A DNA stretch of 64,000 nt from Liolophura sinensis (Eukaryota; Mollusca; Polyplacophora; Chitonida; Chitonidae): the NCBI RefSeq assembly GCF_032854445.1, contig NC_088303.1:13771501-13835500 (forward strand). Direction: 5' to 3'. The translations under genes and the position numbers were made by a program. Positions 48,195 to 61,100 of this stretch are shown in pieces. Position 1 is the first letter of the stretch. Every line of letters starts with the position of its first letter. The notes under the pieces were generated by a model. It was not told the DNA's origin. It was given only the letters and a program-made list of their open reading frames with translations, and made no database searches.

Positions 48195-51000
48195 GGACAA
48201 AATGCTGACAAACATTTATTTCACATTGAGTGTATGTTACCATGGTTATGTAGATTTCCATCATTCCTCCATCTGCAGTTCAAAAGATGATTATATGTTG
48301 AAAAGTCAAATTAAAATATATAATTATTATTTTTCGCAATCTTAATTATACAGCCGGAGTTTTGTGTGTGAATAATTTCACAAAATTGTAAGTGATTTAC
48401 TGACTTTGCAGGCATAAAGACCAGTACCCTAGGAACTAGTATATCATTAACAAATAACTGACTGAAACTGGTTAGACATTGTCAACCATCATTAGTTTTC
48501 ATCATTGAGGCAGTTTTGAACAAATGTGGTGCTGAAGTGTGTGGGACCATGTTAATATTTAGGTGCTAAAAAATTAATAACCCAATCCTAACCATGTCTA
48601 CACAATGCTTTTTATTACATGTATGGATTATATTTAATGGGGCATCTGTTCTGATGATCAAACTGACAATAGTTGTATTTTTAGTTGTTCAGTTGTGTAT
48701 ATAAAATCAGTGCAATTTTTGTTGTGTTTAGATGAAATACTAGCAAATATGTTCATAATGTTATTAATATATACTGGCAGGTCTATGTTATGGAGCTTTT
48801 TCTTTTAAGTATGCGATCCTAGATGATGACATGTATGAATTCCTGTATGACTTTACATCTGTATTAACAGAGTTGCTTGAGACAATCCAAGCTCCTTTTG
48901 ATATTCATGCAGTTAGTTCTTTATATGTGTCTTCGTTATATCGCTAACGGTTTAATTTATGGATCATTAACTGGGACATAAGATTTGAGATAGATATGAG
49001 AATGTTATCTTTGCATATACAATGTCAAGATCACTGATGTGTGAAAAATAGATGAATGAGGAATTATACCTGGGCTTGACATTCTCATTATGATTACTTT
49101 GGAAGTCTAGCAACAAGTTATTCTGGTGAGGAACCCTTTATTAACAGTCTCAACACTGTCTATTTCTAGCCAATTGTTTTTGTCTTTTGTTTAAAAATGT
49201 TAGCATGGACATGTACATTCATATCTTGCATAATCTGAAATTATTTGCATTGTCAGTGAGAGCTGTTAGCAGAAGAGTGTGATGGACGGTGCAACTTTTT
49301 TTTGCTGGCTACTTGTTATGTTTACTTATTAAAACTAATTCAGATTAAGACCCGCTAAGAGAAGTTAAAATTGAATTGTAGGTTACATTAAAATACACTT
49401 ATGAGAATGCTCACACATGTATGTTTATATCTTTGTCATTATTGCCATATTGTCATTATGCTGTTTATATGCTTGTACAAATGATGCTCATCAATGATAC
49501 AAAAATTCATGAAATATATATTTTTACATTGGTTGTGAAATTTTACAAAGGTAAACAAAGAGCACAGACAGTTTTTACTCTTTTTTGTACATTTGAATGT
49601 TAATGTCAGGTTTGGCTTGTTAGTTTGTTTAACATGTATATATCTGAATATGGTCATCATGAATGTTAACGGAGAAACTCTGAACCTAGGTTGCTTTGTG
49701 ATTGTCTGGTATAGAAAGTCTTAGCATAGATATGGTAAACGTATCTATTTGATGCATTCACTCGATGATTTCAGCCTCACCATGTTTTATGAAAAAAAGG
49801 GTAGTATATAAAATTTAGTTAAAAGTTCCCTCCAAGTTGTTAAAGAACTCGTGTGTACGTATGTTCTGTACATGTTGGTTATATAATGAATGCCACACAT
49901 GGTACCATATTGAATTGGATTACAATGGGCATTATCATTACACTTTGTCTCTCCCTTTGTTATATACATGCATGTCACAGGAAATATCAATATAGCTAAT
50001 GACCTTTATATAAAACTCCGTACGTACATACGGTAGGCAGATTTGCCCTAAAAAGCAGCCTTGTAGTGAGGGAGTGGTAGGCCCATAATTATTTTAAACC
50101 AATGCTCTCCCTCCTCCGTCAAACAAACTCCCAGAAGTGCCAAACAACAACACATTTGACATTTTATTTCAGCCAAATTTTAATAGTAAACCAACAGTGT
50201 ATACTGTCAACTATTTATTCTTTTTGTGGTCGGTTTTGTTTATTTATTCTGAGAATGAAAAGAAGAACTTGGTTGAAGGATAATTGTCGAGAATAAGGGA
50301 CGTATGCCCCAGCAGTGCCTTTGTGAGGTGTAAAGGGTACCGTAAACCATATTTTAGAACAATAGCTGTGGCAAAATTTTTACAAACTTATACATTCACT
50401 GCTTCCGGGAGTATTCCTGATTTCAAGTAAGAATGATAAACATGACTGGAAATAGGTGTAAAGATTGAATGGGATTGCATCAGGTACTGGTTTAAATGGT
50501 AATGTGTAGCACATTACATGATGGACGTAGCAAGAGGTCAGTCACAGAGACATAGCGTCACGTGAAGAGTAGCTCAGTTTGACGAGTTTGACTGAGATTT
50601 TCTTGGGAGTTATCCTACAAAGGTGGGTGCCAATGATTGTAACACTATCCTAAACAGCCTGTCTGTAGATTTTGTTTCTTTGCTGAAAACATTCGCATAT
50701 CTGGCAGTCTACAGGATCGAATGTCAAAATCGTGGGTCAACATGTTCGGGTAGTTGAAACGAGCTTGTGTAATGGCATTAGACCATGTATTAAGTAGATT
50801 TAGATATTATCAGGTATTTTGTATGGTATATGCAGCCAACTGTGCCAATAGATTACCTAAATATGTATACAATGTTAAACATTCAGACCAGTTCTTTAGA
50901 CAATGGCATATCGACTTAGAAAAGGGTTTAAATAATCGCTTGGAAAATTGTTCTTACTGCATGTGTGCCATTGGTACATGTATGTAATAAGCAAAAGAAC
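48195..51000 (+). other. Probable CLC 3' UTR and gene-free flank
   Basis: AT-rich sequence follows the CLC stop, with no supportable coding exon or recognised repeat. Short open frames here have no domain or splice support. Confidence 0.45.
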
Positions 51001-51030
51001 GGAAGGTCCCTCTCATCAGTAGCCTTAAGA

Positions 51031-51109
51031 TCAGTCCGTTGTCTTAAGTCGCCGCATTTAGGTACTGCCGTATTTCTACGTTAAGAAATGCGTTAAAGAA
51101 ACGGACCGA
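51031..51109. repeat. Imperfect inverted repeat (MITE-like hairpin)
   Basis: TCAGTCCGTTGTCTTAA at 51031-51047 pairs imperfectly with the complement of the right arm at 51090-51109 (reads TCGGTCCGTTTCTTTAACGC on minus), with ~40 nt between. No clear target duplication is visible. It may be a small palindromic element. Confidence 0.45.
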
Positions 51110-51854
51110 TACTCAGACTATCACTACAATAGTTCACGGTATCGAAGTCAGTGATTTCCGCGTATGTTTTTTTTGTTGTCTGTCGATATTAGATACTTAG
51201 CAGGATATTAAAACTGGAGTTAAAGCATTGGTGTAAATTAAAGTATTTATCAGTCACATCAAATCCGCCTAAATTAAAGGTCGTGCTCCAAAACAAAAGA
51301 TGACAAAAAAAAGAGACGAACTCTTGTTCTCTATCAAGTAAGTCAAGACGAGACAAGGTAGCGTTGGCTAATAACTGTTTACCAGCCTCTCGTCTGGGTC
51401 ACTGCAAATTCTCCAAATGTCACGGGAGTAATAGCCGTGGTTAAGTAACCTTTGTTGCGCATTAAGTCATGTTTGCAGGAGTGTTTCGTTTTCCACCTAA
51501 ACTGAAAGGTCGAACCAGCAGATACATGTGTATGTCACGACGTCACCTGTCAGCCTCATGTTTGCGTGTGTACACATACACACGGATATGCTGCACAACT
51601 GGAATGTTTCTTATGCCTTCTCCAATAGCTTGTGAGTATATTTTTAGCTGGCCCACGCTTCCGCAAATAAAGTAGTACCTTGGCCAGATAAGGGGTTATT
51701 TGATGACTTATATGGACATTTATATCGATAGTGTGATCTATAAGGGTTTTTGGACTAAATTGGAGGAAACTGGAATGCTTGGAGTAAACCACTGTATGAT
51801 CTGACGAGTTACTGGCGAACTATTTCCCATTATTGACCATTATTGAACTATTAT

Positions 51855-52208
51855 CATATGGCCCGGGTATGGCCTACTGTGGTGGCCCATAATGGAAGAA
51901 TCCTGGAGAACCGGGATCAAACCCGAGTCGGTCATACCAGACTTTTAAAATGGTACTTGCTGCTGCCTTACTGGGCGCTCAGCTGTGAGAGGCTATAGCA
52001 AGAAAACATGACTGATTGGCCCGGTGTCAGTATAATGTCATAGGGTGGGGTGTTGTGTCTGGTGTCTTCGGCATTCTTCAGTGGCGGCAGCATTTTGGCG
52101 GCATGGACTCGCCCGGCCACAAGAATACTTACACACATCTAATGATGACTCCTCGTGGTATGACTGAAAAATTGCTAAGTACGACCTAAAACCCCAAGCA
52201 CACAAACA
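51855..52208 (+). mobile_element. SINE-like family C copy
   Basis: GGTCATACCAGACTTTTAAA, ATGGTACTTGCTGCTGCC, GGCGCTCAGC, GGTGTCTTCGGC, CTTCAGTGGCGGCAGCATTT, ATGGACTCGCCC and GCCACAAGAATAC. The tail is GTATGACTGAAAAATTGCTA + AGTACGACCTAAAACCCC + AAGCACACA. It is colinear with the copy at 16826-17162. Confidence 0.75.
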
Positions 52209-52682
52209 TCATATGATAATATATCATGTTGGTGTAAGGCACGTGATCTCCAGCGAACTTCATGTACGACATCATGAGAGAACACCAACGACTGATAAAA
52301 AAAATAATGGAAGGTCTGCAATCTTGACAAGTCCCATGCAGTCTTGGAATGAAACCTAACCCACTTTTCTGGTCTGTGCTGAACTGTGACATGAATTTGA
52401 ACCTCGAACATGTGGTGACCACTACTCGCAAATTAGACGATGTCGCACGAGGTCAGGGGATATTACATTTAAAATACGTACTATGTTGGGGTGCAGCATT
52501 CACTGTAATATTTTTAGTTTTACAAAATGCGAGCCCTGGAACCAAAGGTATATTTTGTACAGAGGAAAAGTTTGTGTTTTTTGCGTTAAAACTACGAAAA
52601 TGACTTTGATTCCAGGTGTCACATTTTGGAATAAATCGACTTCCAAGTTCAACCCACCCAATATTACTAAACTGACAGACTT

Positions 52683-52770
52683 TGGAGGTATGGACTCGCC
52701 CTGTCATTAGAAGACACAGTATGTGCACACACACCTCATGACTCCTCTCGACGTTAAACCCCATACATAC
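52683..52770 (+). repeat. Family C SINE 3' fragment
   Basis: GGAGGTATGGACTCGCCCTG, AGAAGACACAGTATGTGCAC, CCTCATGACTCC and GACGTTAAACCCCATACATA correspond to the 3' third of family C. The fragment runs into the adjoining microsatellite. Confidence 0.65.
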
Positions 52771-52792
52771 ATACATACCTACACACACCCAT

Positions 52793-52829
<37 letters not shown>

Positions 52830-52842
52830 TACATACATACTG
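52763..52842 (+). repeat. (CATA)n / (CA)n compound microsatellite
   Basis: CATACATACATACATAC, then ACACACCC, then a run of about 15 CA units, then CATACATACATACATAC. It is probably an expansion of the SINE tail. Confidence 0.95.
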
Positions 52843-52899
52843 AACTAATAGACCATCACATCGCATCTAGTATTCGATTGCCTACTAGAATCACACCTA

Positions 52900-55180
52900 C
52901 CTTATGCTCAGAAATGCTCAAAGCATTATTGGTCTGCTTGTTAAATATTTCGTCTTTATTGTTTATTTGACTTCAAATTTCGTCCATGACTAAATCACCG
53001 TACTCAGTTTCCCTGATTTTTAGCGTTCTACTGGCCTTAGAAAGCTCTTCTGATTTTTTTGTGCATTAAGATAGAATGATATAACCTACTGGAAAAATTA
53101 AATTTTGGGGTATACACAGTATGTCTTTAAGTCCACGACTGGTAGACCTATAAAAAAAATGTACCTGAAAACACGTACTCTGATTGTTACAATCCTGGTA
53201 AACATGTGACATTTGCATGTCGGGCATGTAGGCTTGTGCACGTGACGCCTGTTGTTAGGTAGGACGAAAGGCAACTCTCGTAACCTAACCACACAATGCA
53301 CGTTACTGCAGGCTTGCAGGTTACATGCTGCTGCAGAACTGAAAACACTGATGCGAGGAAACTGAATCTGTAAGTATAGCCGTTTTATCACCCAGCGAAG
53401 TACTCATTCTTTCTCCACAATTTCTTTGACAACCTTCTGAAACGCTCATATTTAATACCGCGACTTTTGCTTTGAAGCTTAGAAAATAATGACGATTTTT
53501 TCGGTGTTCATTTTATACCAGTAGGCCTATGATGCATCTCAATGTCAATGTATTATTTTACCCTGCAATGGCCTCACTCGGGCCTTTATTTATGTTATAG
53601 TATTTCTTAAGATTTCGTAAACATTTATTTGTGAGTCACTGTCCAGTGAGTTAGGTTTGCCGCATTTCCCGACTCCATGGCAGGTTAAGTTAGTTCTGAT
53701 ACATTTATTTAACGATATATGATTAATCCATTTATTTATTTCTTCAATTGCATTTTAAAGCCTTATACAGAAATATTTCTCCTACTCGACGGCGGCGAGT
53801 TTCTGTTGTTGAGAACACCTGTGTGACGGGACTAAAGCACTGGCCTTATTAATGAAATATAGCCTTAAACTATTACAGTTTTATTGGTTAAGTGGTATGA
53901 CTTCAATATCTTGGATCAGGTTGAAAATACAACACTACTTGGTAGGGATGCTGAATGTTATAAATTTTTATTTCGGATAAATAATGCCTCGGTCACCAGT
54001 GTATTAAAATGGTATATAGACATGTAGGCCTGTGTTGTTTTCTCGATGCATATTAACCCCCTATATATAGTTTTGAATATTCTTAGTCATCTTCTTGAAT
54101 TGCTTTCTGGAAATCTCTACACTCACTATATATGCCCTCCGATAGAGAATGTGCTGGAAAGATGATAAGAAAAGAATTGTACACATGTTGCAACGAAATC
54201 TTCTGAAAACATAACCTGTCATCAAAAGCGACCTTCTCGACTTCGGAAAACTGTCTATGTAGAAAATCTATTTAAATGTTAGCTGTGAAAACATTGAAAA
54301 AAGTCGCAGATGTATTTGCTGTATAGTTATGGCTTTGCCGTGGCGATGAAGTTTGCAGAATTACAGAATAGGCAACTTACAAGACTTGCAAGTTAATTAA
54401 TTCTTTATTTCAGTGTTGTTCAACGTTGTACTCATTTTGTCCTCGTGCAAAAGCCCTGAGTAAGTGGTGGAAACTACAACGATTGAAGTAAACCACAGGC
54501 CTTTGGCAAGTAACTATCAATCTTTAACAATTGTGACTTACAGGTATACATACCTGCACGTTTGATAACATTTTAATAACTGAAAACACACAAAGATTTG
54601 GGCATTAGTCGTTTTGTCCAAAATACCACTGTAAGTCTCGTAACTGGATGCAAAACTAATACAAATTTAGTAGGGCTTTGGTTCAGACTAACCTTAATAC
54701 CGAGATTGTGCTAATACACTACACTAGTTAAGAATGGTAAACCACTTATCAGAATCACATAGTATTGCGAGTGTATACTGCGACACGTCTGTTGAGGAGT
54801 GCAGGAATTTCACACACATATGAATCATTTGCACACAGGTCATCTCTACGACGTCTAAATCCTACGACGTAGTGCTAATGCACTAATATATGTCTATAGG
54901 ACTTACACAATGGGATGCATGTATCATCACTGGATTCTGAAGAAGTTGCAATTCAGCGCATAATTGTTACACAATATTTGCCTTCAGGCTGTGGATGTGC
55001 AGTTAAGTAAAACACACAAACAGCAGCTGTAAGAAAAGACGCGGCCCCTATACTGTGAGTGCACAATATACGAACGCGTCCATTTATCTGCATTAGCGTG
55101 ACCGTTACATCAGACTGACGCAGGCACACAGAGATGAGCATCCAGGCCCTTAGAGCAGTATGTTTGATGGTTTTTGTGTG
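52900..55180. other. Gene-free intergenic stretch
   Basis: I see no coding exon. A weak family A-like word (CTACTCGACGGCGGC, near 53785) hints at a decayed SINE; nothing else is recognisable. Confidence 0.4.
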
Positions 55181-55185
55181 TGTGT

Positions 55186-55209
55186 GGGGGGGGGGGGAGG
55201 GGGAGGGGG
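55186..55209 (+). promoter_or_regulatory. G-tract with quadruplex potential
   Basis: A run of 12 G, then A, then G5, A, G5, preceded by (GT)n. It has enough adjacent G-tracts for an intramolecular G-quadruplex on the plus strand. It lies about 280 bp upstream of a candidate 5' exon of the GPR158-like gene. Confidence 0.5.
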
Positions 55210-55219
55210 AGTTACGTCA

Positions 55220-55487
55220 TTCTCTACAATAACACAGTCATATCCGGAAGGTGTCTCATGACGGCTCACCGTCTTGACGAGGACACCAGACATGACACCA
55301 CGCCCACACAAAGTAAACTTTCTTATGACACTGCGTGGGTCGGCCAGTATTTGGTCATTTACGTTGTGCTGTGCGATGTATAGTCAGATTTCCGAGTATA
55401 AAGTCGACCACATGACAAAACGGTGGCATTTACCCGGATATATCGCTCGAGAGGCGGTCGGTCAAATTACGCAGCTCTTGGAGGGCG
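55220..55487 (+). other. Candidate 5' non-coding exon/promoter of the GPR158-like gene
   Basis: Locally CpG-richer sequence ending in GGAGGGCG|GTAAGA, a good donor at 55488. The first coding exon at 58162 starts behind an acceptor (TTTTATTCCAG), so an upstream non-coding exon must exist and this is the best candidate I see. This is inference only. Confidence 0.3.
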
Positions 55488-56308
55488 GTAAGACATTACA
55501 CGTACATTACTTACTGTAACAGCATATTTATTTTGCTTAAAAAATTATACTTACCAGAATATAGCTTCAGGCGACAGTCATTTGCTTATCAAACTGACGC
55601 ATGTTTAACATGACAAGTTTTCCTCATCAAGTCTTTGATGGTAAGCTTATAAAAGAACAAATTAGGAGTAAATGGCTTTTCCTGGCATATATAACTACAG
55701 TGCCTCTCGCACTTGCCAGATTCTCCAAGTTATTACAAACAAAAATGAGGTCATTTTGTTTTTAGCTCCTTGCATCCTTGTCTATTGTGTCTAAGTTATT
55801 GAATCAAATATGGTCTTATTATTTTGATACCTGTAAATTCTTAATATAGTGGCATAGTAAAGCGATGTATTGGAGCTAAATTAGATAATCTCTGACTATG
55901 TATACCAATAACACAAAGATTATACACAAAGATTATACATGTCATACAAGCTTTATGAATGAATGAATAAAGTAGTGGTTAAGGGTTAATTCTATATACA
56001 CGTACATGTTAGAGCAAAGAAACAGTTAAATGCATTTACATGAGAATGATAACTTGCAGAATTCAGAGCAAACAGGAAATACACGCTTTGAAAACTAGCT
56101 AAAAAAATAAAGAAAAAAAAAAAACAACCAGTTAAAACAATGTATAATGTACCCAAATGTTTTAATAAATATCTTTTAAATATTAAATTACAGCATATCA
56201 GTGATGCTGCCAAATAATAACTGAAACATATAGCTTAGAGAAGAACTCTTAAAGCACACTGGGATGTCCGCACAGTTGACCATGTTTGATGCGTATTAGG
56301 TCGTAAGT

Positions 56309-56453
56309 GGGAAGGTCCTGCTGCAACCTGCGGATGGTCGTGGGTTTCCCCCGGGCTCTGCCCAGTTTCCACTCATCATAATGCTGGCTGCCGTCGTATA
56401 AGTGCAATGCTCTTGAGAACGGCGTAAAACACCAATCAAATAAATAAATAAAT
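56309..56453 (+). mobile_element. 5'-truncated family A SINE
   Basis: GGGAAGGTCCTGCTGCAACC, TGCGGATGGTCGTGGGTTTC, CCCCGGGCTCTGCCCAGTTT, ATAATGCTGGCTGCCGTCGT and CGGCGTAAAACACCAATC + (AAAT)n. It is close to consensus and lacks the tRNA head. Confidence 0.9.
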
Positions 56454-56682
56454 GCGCATTAGTGTGTGTCGTCACACATTCCACAGCCCAATTGGGCAAG
56501 CTGTAAACAGAGCATTAAGTGGAGTGGAACTTCACCATGACCCCAGTCAGGGCCCCATACCTGACAAATGGTACCAACATCAGTTTGTTTACCTTGTCAA
56601 AAGAGATTTATTATCCAGAAAACGTAGATACAGGTGAAAAGGGGTCATTTCTTTCAAGACATGTTTTCGCTGTCAATTGACC

Positions 56683-56915
56683 TGATTGATGTTTTACGCC
56701 GTAGTCAAGAATATTTCACTTATACGATGGCGACCAGCATTACCGTGGGAGGAAATCTGGCAGAGTCCGGGGGAAACTCCACAGGTTGCTGGTAGACCTT
56801 CCCGTGTATGGTCGGGGAAGAAGCCAGCATGAGCTGAACTTGAACTCACAGTGACCGTATTGGCGAGAGGCCCCTGGGGCACTGTGCCACGCTAATCACC
56901 TCGGCCACGGAGGCC
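56683..56915 (-). mobile_element. Full-length family A SINE, antisense
   Basis: Plus-strand TGATTGATGTTTTACGCCGT, ACTTATACGATGGCGACCAG, GGTTGCTGGTAGACCTTCCC, TTGAACTCACAGTGACCG and CGGCCACGGAGGCC give tail, centre, B-box and A-box in reverse order. It lies between the candidate 5' exon and the first coding exon of the GPR158-like gene. Confidence 0.9.
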
Positions 56916-57594
56916 TTCTCGTTTGAAATGCATTACCGAAAACTTTTCACCGTGATATATAATTTGCTTACATGTGAATAAAAATTCATAATTGGATAAA
57001 CAATTCATGACTTAATATAATTTTTAATTGAATAAAAAATCATAAAAATTTATTACTGAATACAAATTCATGCATAACTGAATAAAAATAATAATAGAAC
57101 AGAGCCAGCCTAAACTTCAATATTGATCAGAGAAATATCTTAGTGAAACGCAAAGTACTTACCAGGTTGAGTAAAATCGCAGAAATATATTTATATTAGA
57201 GTTAGGAAGCATTTAGGGCATCTATTTGAAGTCTGATTCAGATTGTCATTACTGAAAATTAAAAACTTCTTCGCATTTGTGTGTTTCCAATCTTATTGTA
57301 TGTCTTTGATTTTGTGTGTCAGTGTGAAGATTTGGTCAGTGATGCTATTATCAATCTGAGTCTCCCTTTTTTCCCTTTTACAAGGAGAGGTTTTGGAATA
57401 TGTCATTTTACGCTTTAACTTTAACTGCTTTAACTATTTAACTGAATGCGGGTCGTGATAGAGTTGTTAAGGCGCTTGTTTTTTCTTTCATTACTAAGAA
57501 AACGTACACGTCTTGTTGGTTGAAATCTGCACTTGCACATGAATAAAGTTTCTGGGTTCTTCCGCGTGGTGACCATAAGCTGACCCGTAACATA

Positions 57595-57745
57595 TCTGTA
57601 CGTACGTGAAATGTGGAAAAGTTCCTCAGTAACTTGTCAAAGGTCGGTGGTTTACTCCGGGCACTGCGGTTCCCTCCACCCATAAAACTGACTGGCATCG
57701 TAGGCGTCTAGTTGAAAATTCTTGAGTATGGCATTAAGCAACACT
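57595..57745 (+). repeat. Diverged family A-related SINE
   Basis: GTCGGTGGTTTACTCCGGGC, TCCCTCCACCCATAAAACTG, GGCATCGTAGGC and TTCTTGAGTATGGCATTAAG resemble the family A centre and tail with many substitutions. It may be an older subfamily. Confidence 0.5.
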
Positions 57746-58176
57746 GATGACAATGTGATAGTTGACAAATTGCCGCATATATTTCCAGTAAAATCCGGCC
57801 TCTTTCCAATTTACCTCAGTTAGGGTTTTATTCTAATAGTCCATGTAAATGTTAAAGTATGGTAACAACTCATAAGACTCATTGCACCTTAATGTTACAA
57901 TATACCGGTAGTAACAACTCACACGACCCCTTGCACTTTCATCTTGATAGAGATAAGGGGCTGGTGGTGGGTGGTGGCAAGGCACCAGATGTGTCCTTTA
58001 TAGGGAGGTAATATAAGAGAGCTTACAAAGAATCAAATGTGCACTCTGGTATTGCATTATTGGACCTATTTCAGCAGACATTTGTGCTTTACTGTAGCCT
58101 CTTTACATCCTCAAAGGCTGATGTGCATGTCATAAATTATTTTTATTTCATTTTATTCCAGCACCTCTTAAAGGTA

Positions 58177-61100
58177 ATGGCAAAATCCGGACTCGTCTGG
58201 TCATTGTTATGGCTTGCACTACAACTCACATTTGGCTCTAAAAGCGTCTTTGACTGGATGAAATGGGACCGCTTCGATGAGCTGAACCAAAAATTAACAA
58301 TGTTGCAGGACAACCCTGACAAGTGTAACTCTCTGACCAAGGCTGAACAGTACATGTCGGAAGACACCGTGTCACAAGTACCAAGGTACAACACTCTGAG
58401 ATCAGAGGCTTGGTACCAGAACCGCTCCAGTCTGATTCATCTACATAACATGGCGTTGAACAGAGCATTTTTCTACAGTTACATTTTCCAGAAATTCAAC
58501 ACGTCCGTGTTTGATTTTACTTTTAACCCAGATTGGTATTACTATTACATGTCAGCCACTGCCGATATCCATGCTAGTGACAACTTTATAAACGGAAGCG
58601 CCGTTTTCTTCGATTTTAACTGCAGCTACCCTAATTGGTTCACCACCTTGGGGTTCAACGAAACTTTGCCGTTCTTCGGTCCTCAAGCCTATAAGGTTGA
58701 CGATTACCGGGACCCTGGTAACTGGTTAAGGGAGCCAACACTGACTACAGCGACTGTCAGAGACTTCGGGGCAATGGGCCCCATGAGTAACTACTCTCAT
58801 CCCAGATATAAAATGAACCCATGGTATGACCTATGGTTGCCGGATACGTCCGGCAATGAAGATTCTCTGAACAAATTTACCTACAGTGTCGGCATCAAGT
58901 ACTCAAGTGCCACGGGTCATTTCACTCACGAGGAATTTCAGGCCTCTGTTTTCTTCGGACCCGCCTCGCCTGGACAGTTTGACAGAGACAAGGCTCTTCC
59001 CGTCCTCTTCACCCGTCCTTACTTTGACTGTGGCCACTCAAATAAATGGGTGGTCAGCGCCACATCACCGGTGGTGGATTTTATGCCCAGATATTCCAAT
59101 TTCACCCATCTGAGACGGCCCAGGTAAGGTCAACTGCATGCTGCTGTTAATGTATAACTAAGAAAGACCCATGTGTCACCAATGTCGATATGATCTAAAT
59201 TTGTGATGTACAATTTCAGTATGGACGAAGGTTTTGTCTTTATTGGGTATACTTATGCAATGTGTAAATGTGAAAAGATAGAAGTGAAACATCATGACGT
59301 CCTAGGTAGACATATGTTCTACTTCACACCTGAGAAGAGCTCATCCCAGTTCACATCGATGTACATCTCAGATGTTATCACTTATTTTGATGTAACGATA
59401 TTTTCTGCAATAACCTTATTTTGCTTGATATTTCATTGGGTTTTAATTATGACATAATTGATAAAGCAACTAGTTGATTGAACTACAGATAGAGACGACG
59501 AAAAGCGTGTGTGAAAACTGCATATTTGCAGGGTGTTTGAATTATATTTGTTATATACGGACCAACGCTCGGGTTCAGGCCCGAAAGAGGTTTAATACCA
59601 ACATTTGTACTCTTTTTTTTTCTTTTTTGTTTATGGCTTCTTCACTGAACCACTCCACGCGGAATCAAGCTTACACTGTGTCTGATTGACATGCGATATC
59701 CAGCCATGTCCACTGTCGTCAGGATTATGTCACTTTCTCGGTATACCATCATGCAGACCTAAATAATCAGTCGACCCATCAATGCATTTTGACACTTTGT
59801 TGATTCTTATAAGCCCTTAGAAACTTAGAAAGAATATTTGCTGAATCCTAGGGCTCAACGTCATGTTTGACCGGTTACCTGGTTGAATGAACCCGAAAGG
59901 TAATTTGAAGGAAATTGGCTTCCTTTACATGACGGAACCATAAGTTTTATCGATAACTGGTTCAAGTGTTAAATAATTGTAACCCTTGGTAGTCTCACAA
60001 GCAAAATTCAGCAAATTTCGTCCATTGTATGTGAATCTTTGCGAAACCTGAAATTTTGCATGGACTCGGGCATATTGTTTCAAGTCGAAAACCTATGAAA
60101 ATACACATAATAAACTAGAACTGAGATGTCTCTTGGGTAGTCGCCACGGTTTTCAATGTTGTAGCATAGGCATAAATCACCATGTATATTTGTTTGTCCC
60201 TAGATTTATTTATTTACTTATTTTGTGGGAGTTATACGTCGTATTCAAGAATATTTCACTTTGTCAACGAAGGCCAGCATTATGTTGGGTGGAAACCGGG
60301 AAGAGACTGAAGAAAACTCGCGACCATTCGCATGTTTCTGCCAGACCTTCCTACCTACAACCGGAGAGGAAGGCAATATGAACTGAACTTGGTTTGTTTC
60401 CAGATGTATCGCTGATGCGCAGTAGAAACTGTTTATAGTACTGCATTAAAACCCACGTTCTTTGCTTTGCAGGTTTGTAGCTGTGGTAGTGATGAGTATT
60501 GACTTTGAGAGGATTGACTTCAATGCCTGTCCTGTTAGTGTGGGTAACCCTGGACCCAGCTACCTGTCCGGCACGGCCAGGTGTCATCCACTTGAACACA
60601 TGGTAAGGGGCATCATTTTGTCCATTGTCTGTTGTCAACGTAAACACATGGTAAGGGGGCAGCATTTTGTCCATTAATGTCTGTCATCAACATAAGCGCA
60701 TGGTAAGGTGTAGCATTCTGTCCATTAATGCTTGTTATCAACGTAAGCGCATTTTAAGGTCTAGCATTCTGTTCATTAATGTCTGTCATCAACGTAAGCG
60801 CTGGTAAGGTGAAGCATTCTGTCCGTTAATGTCTGTCATCAAAGTAAACACATGGTAAGTTCCAGCTTTCAGTACATTAATGTCTGTCATCAACGTAAAC
60901 ACATGGTAAGAGGCAGCATTCTGTCCATCAGTGTGGCTGTATATAAATCATGGTCCGACTGACTTAGTACCGGCATTTACACAGTAGGTTTTTCAGGTAC
61001 CTAGCGGTGGTTTCGTCCTGCCTATACCTGGTTTCCTCCACACATATACGAGTACCTGGTCGCTGCAATATAAGTGAACTGAGACCAGCAGAAACAGCTG

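Noticed and set aside
53765-53820. Family A SINE fragment
   Set aside because: Only about 15 matching bases; too little to support a call.
58039-58176. Upstream ATG at 58039 for the GPR158-like protein
   Set aside because: It lies before the acceptor at 58161. The ATG at 58177 gives a proper signal peptide.
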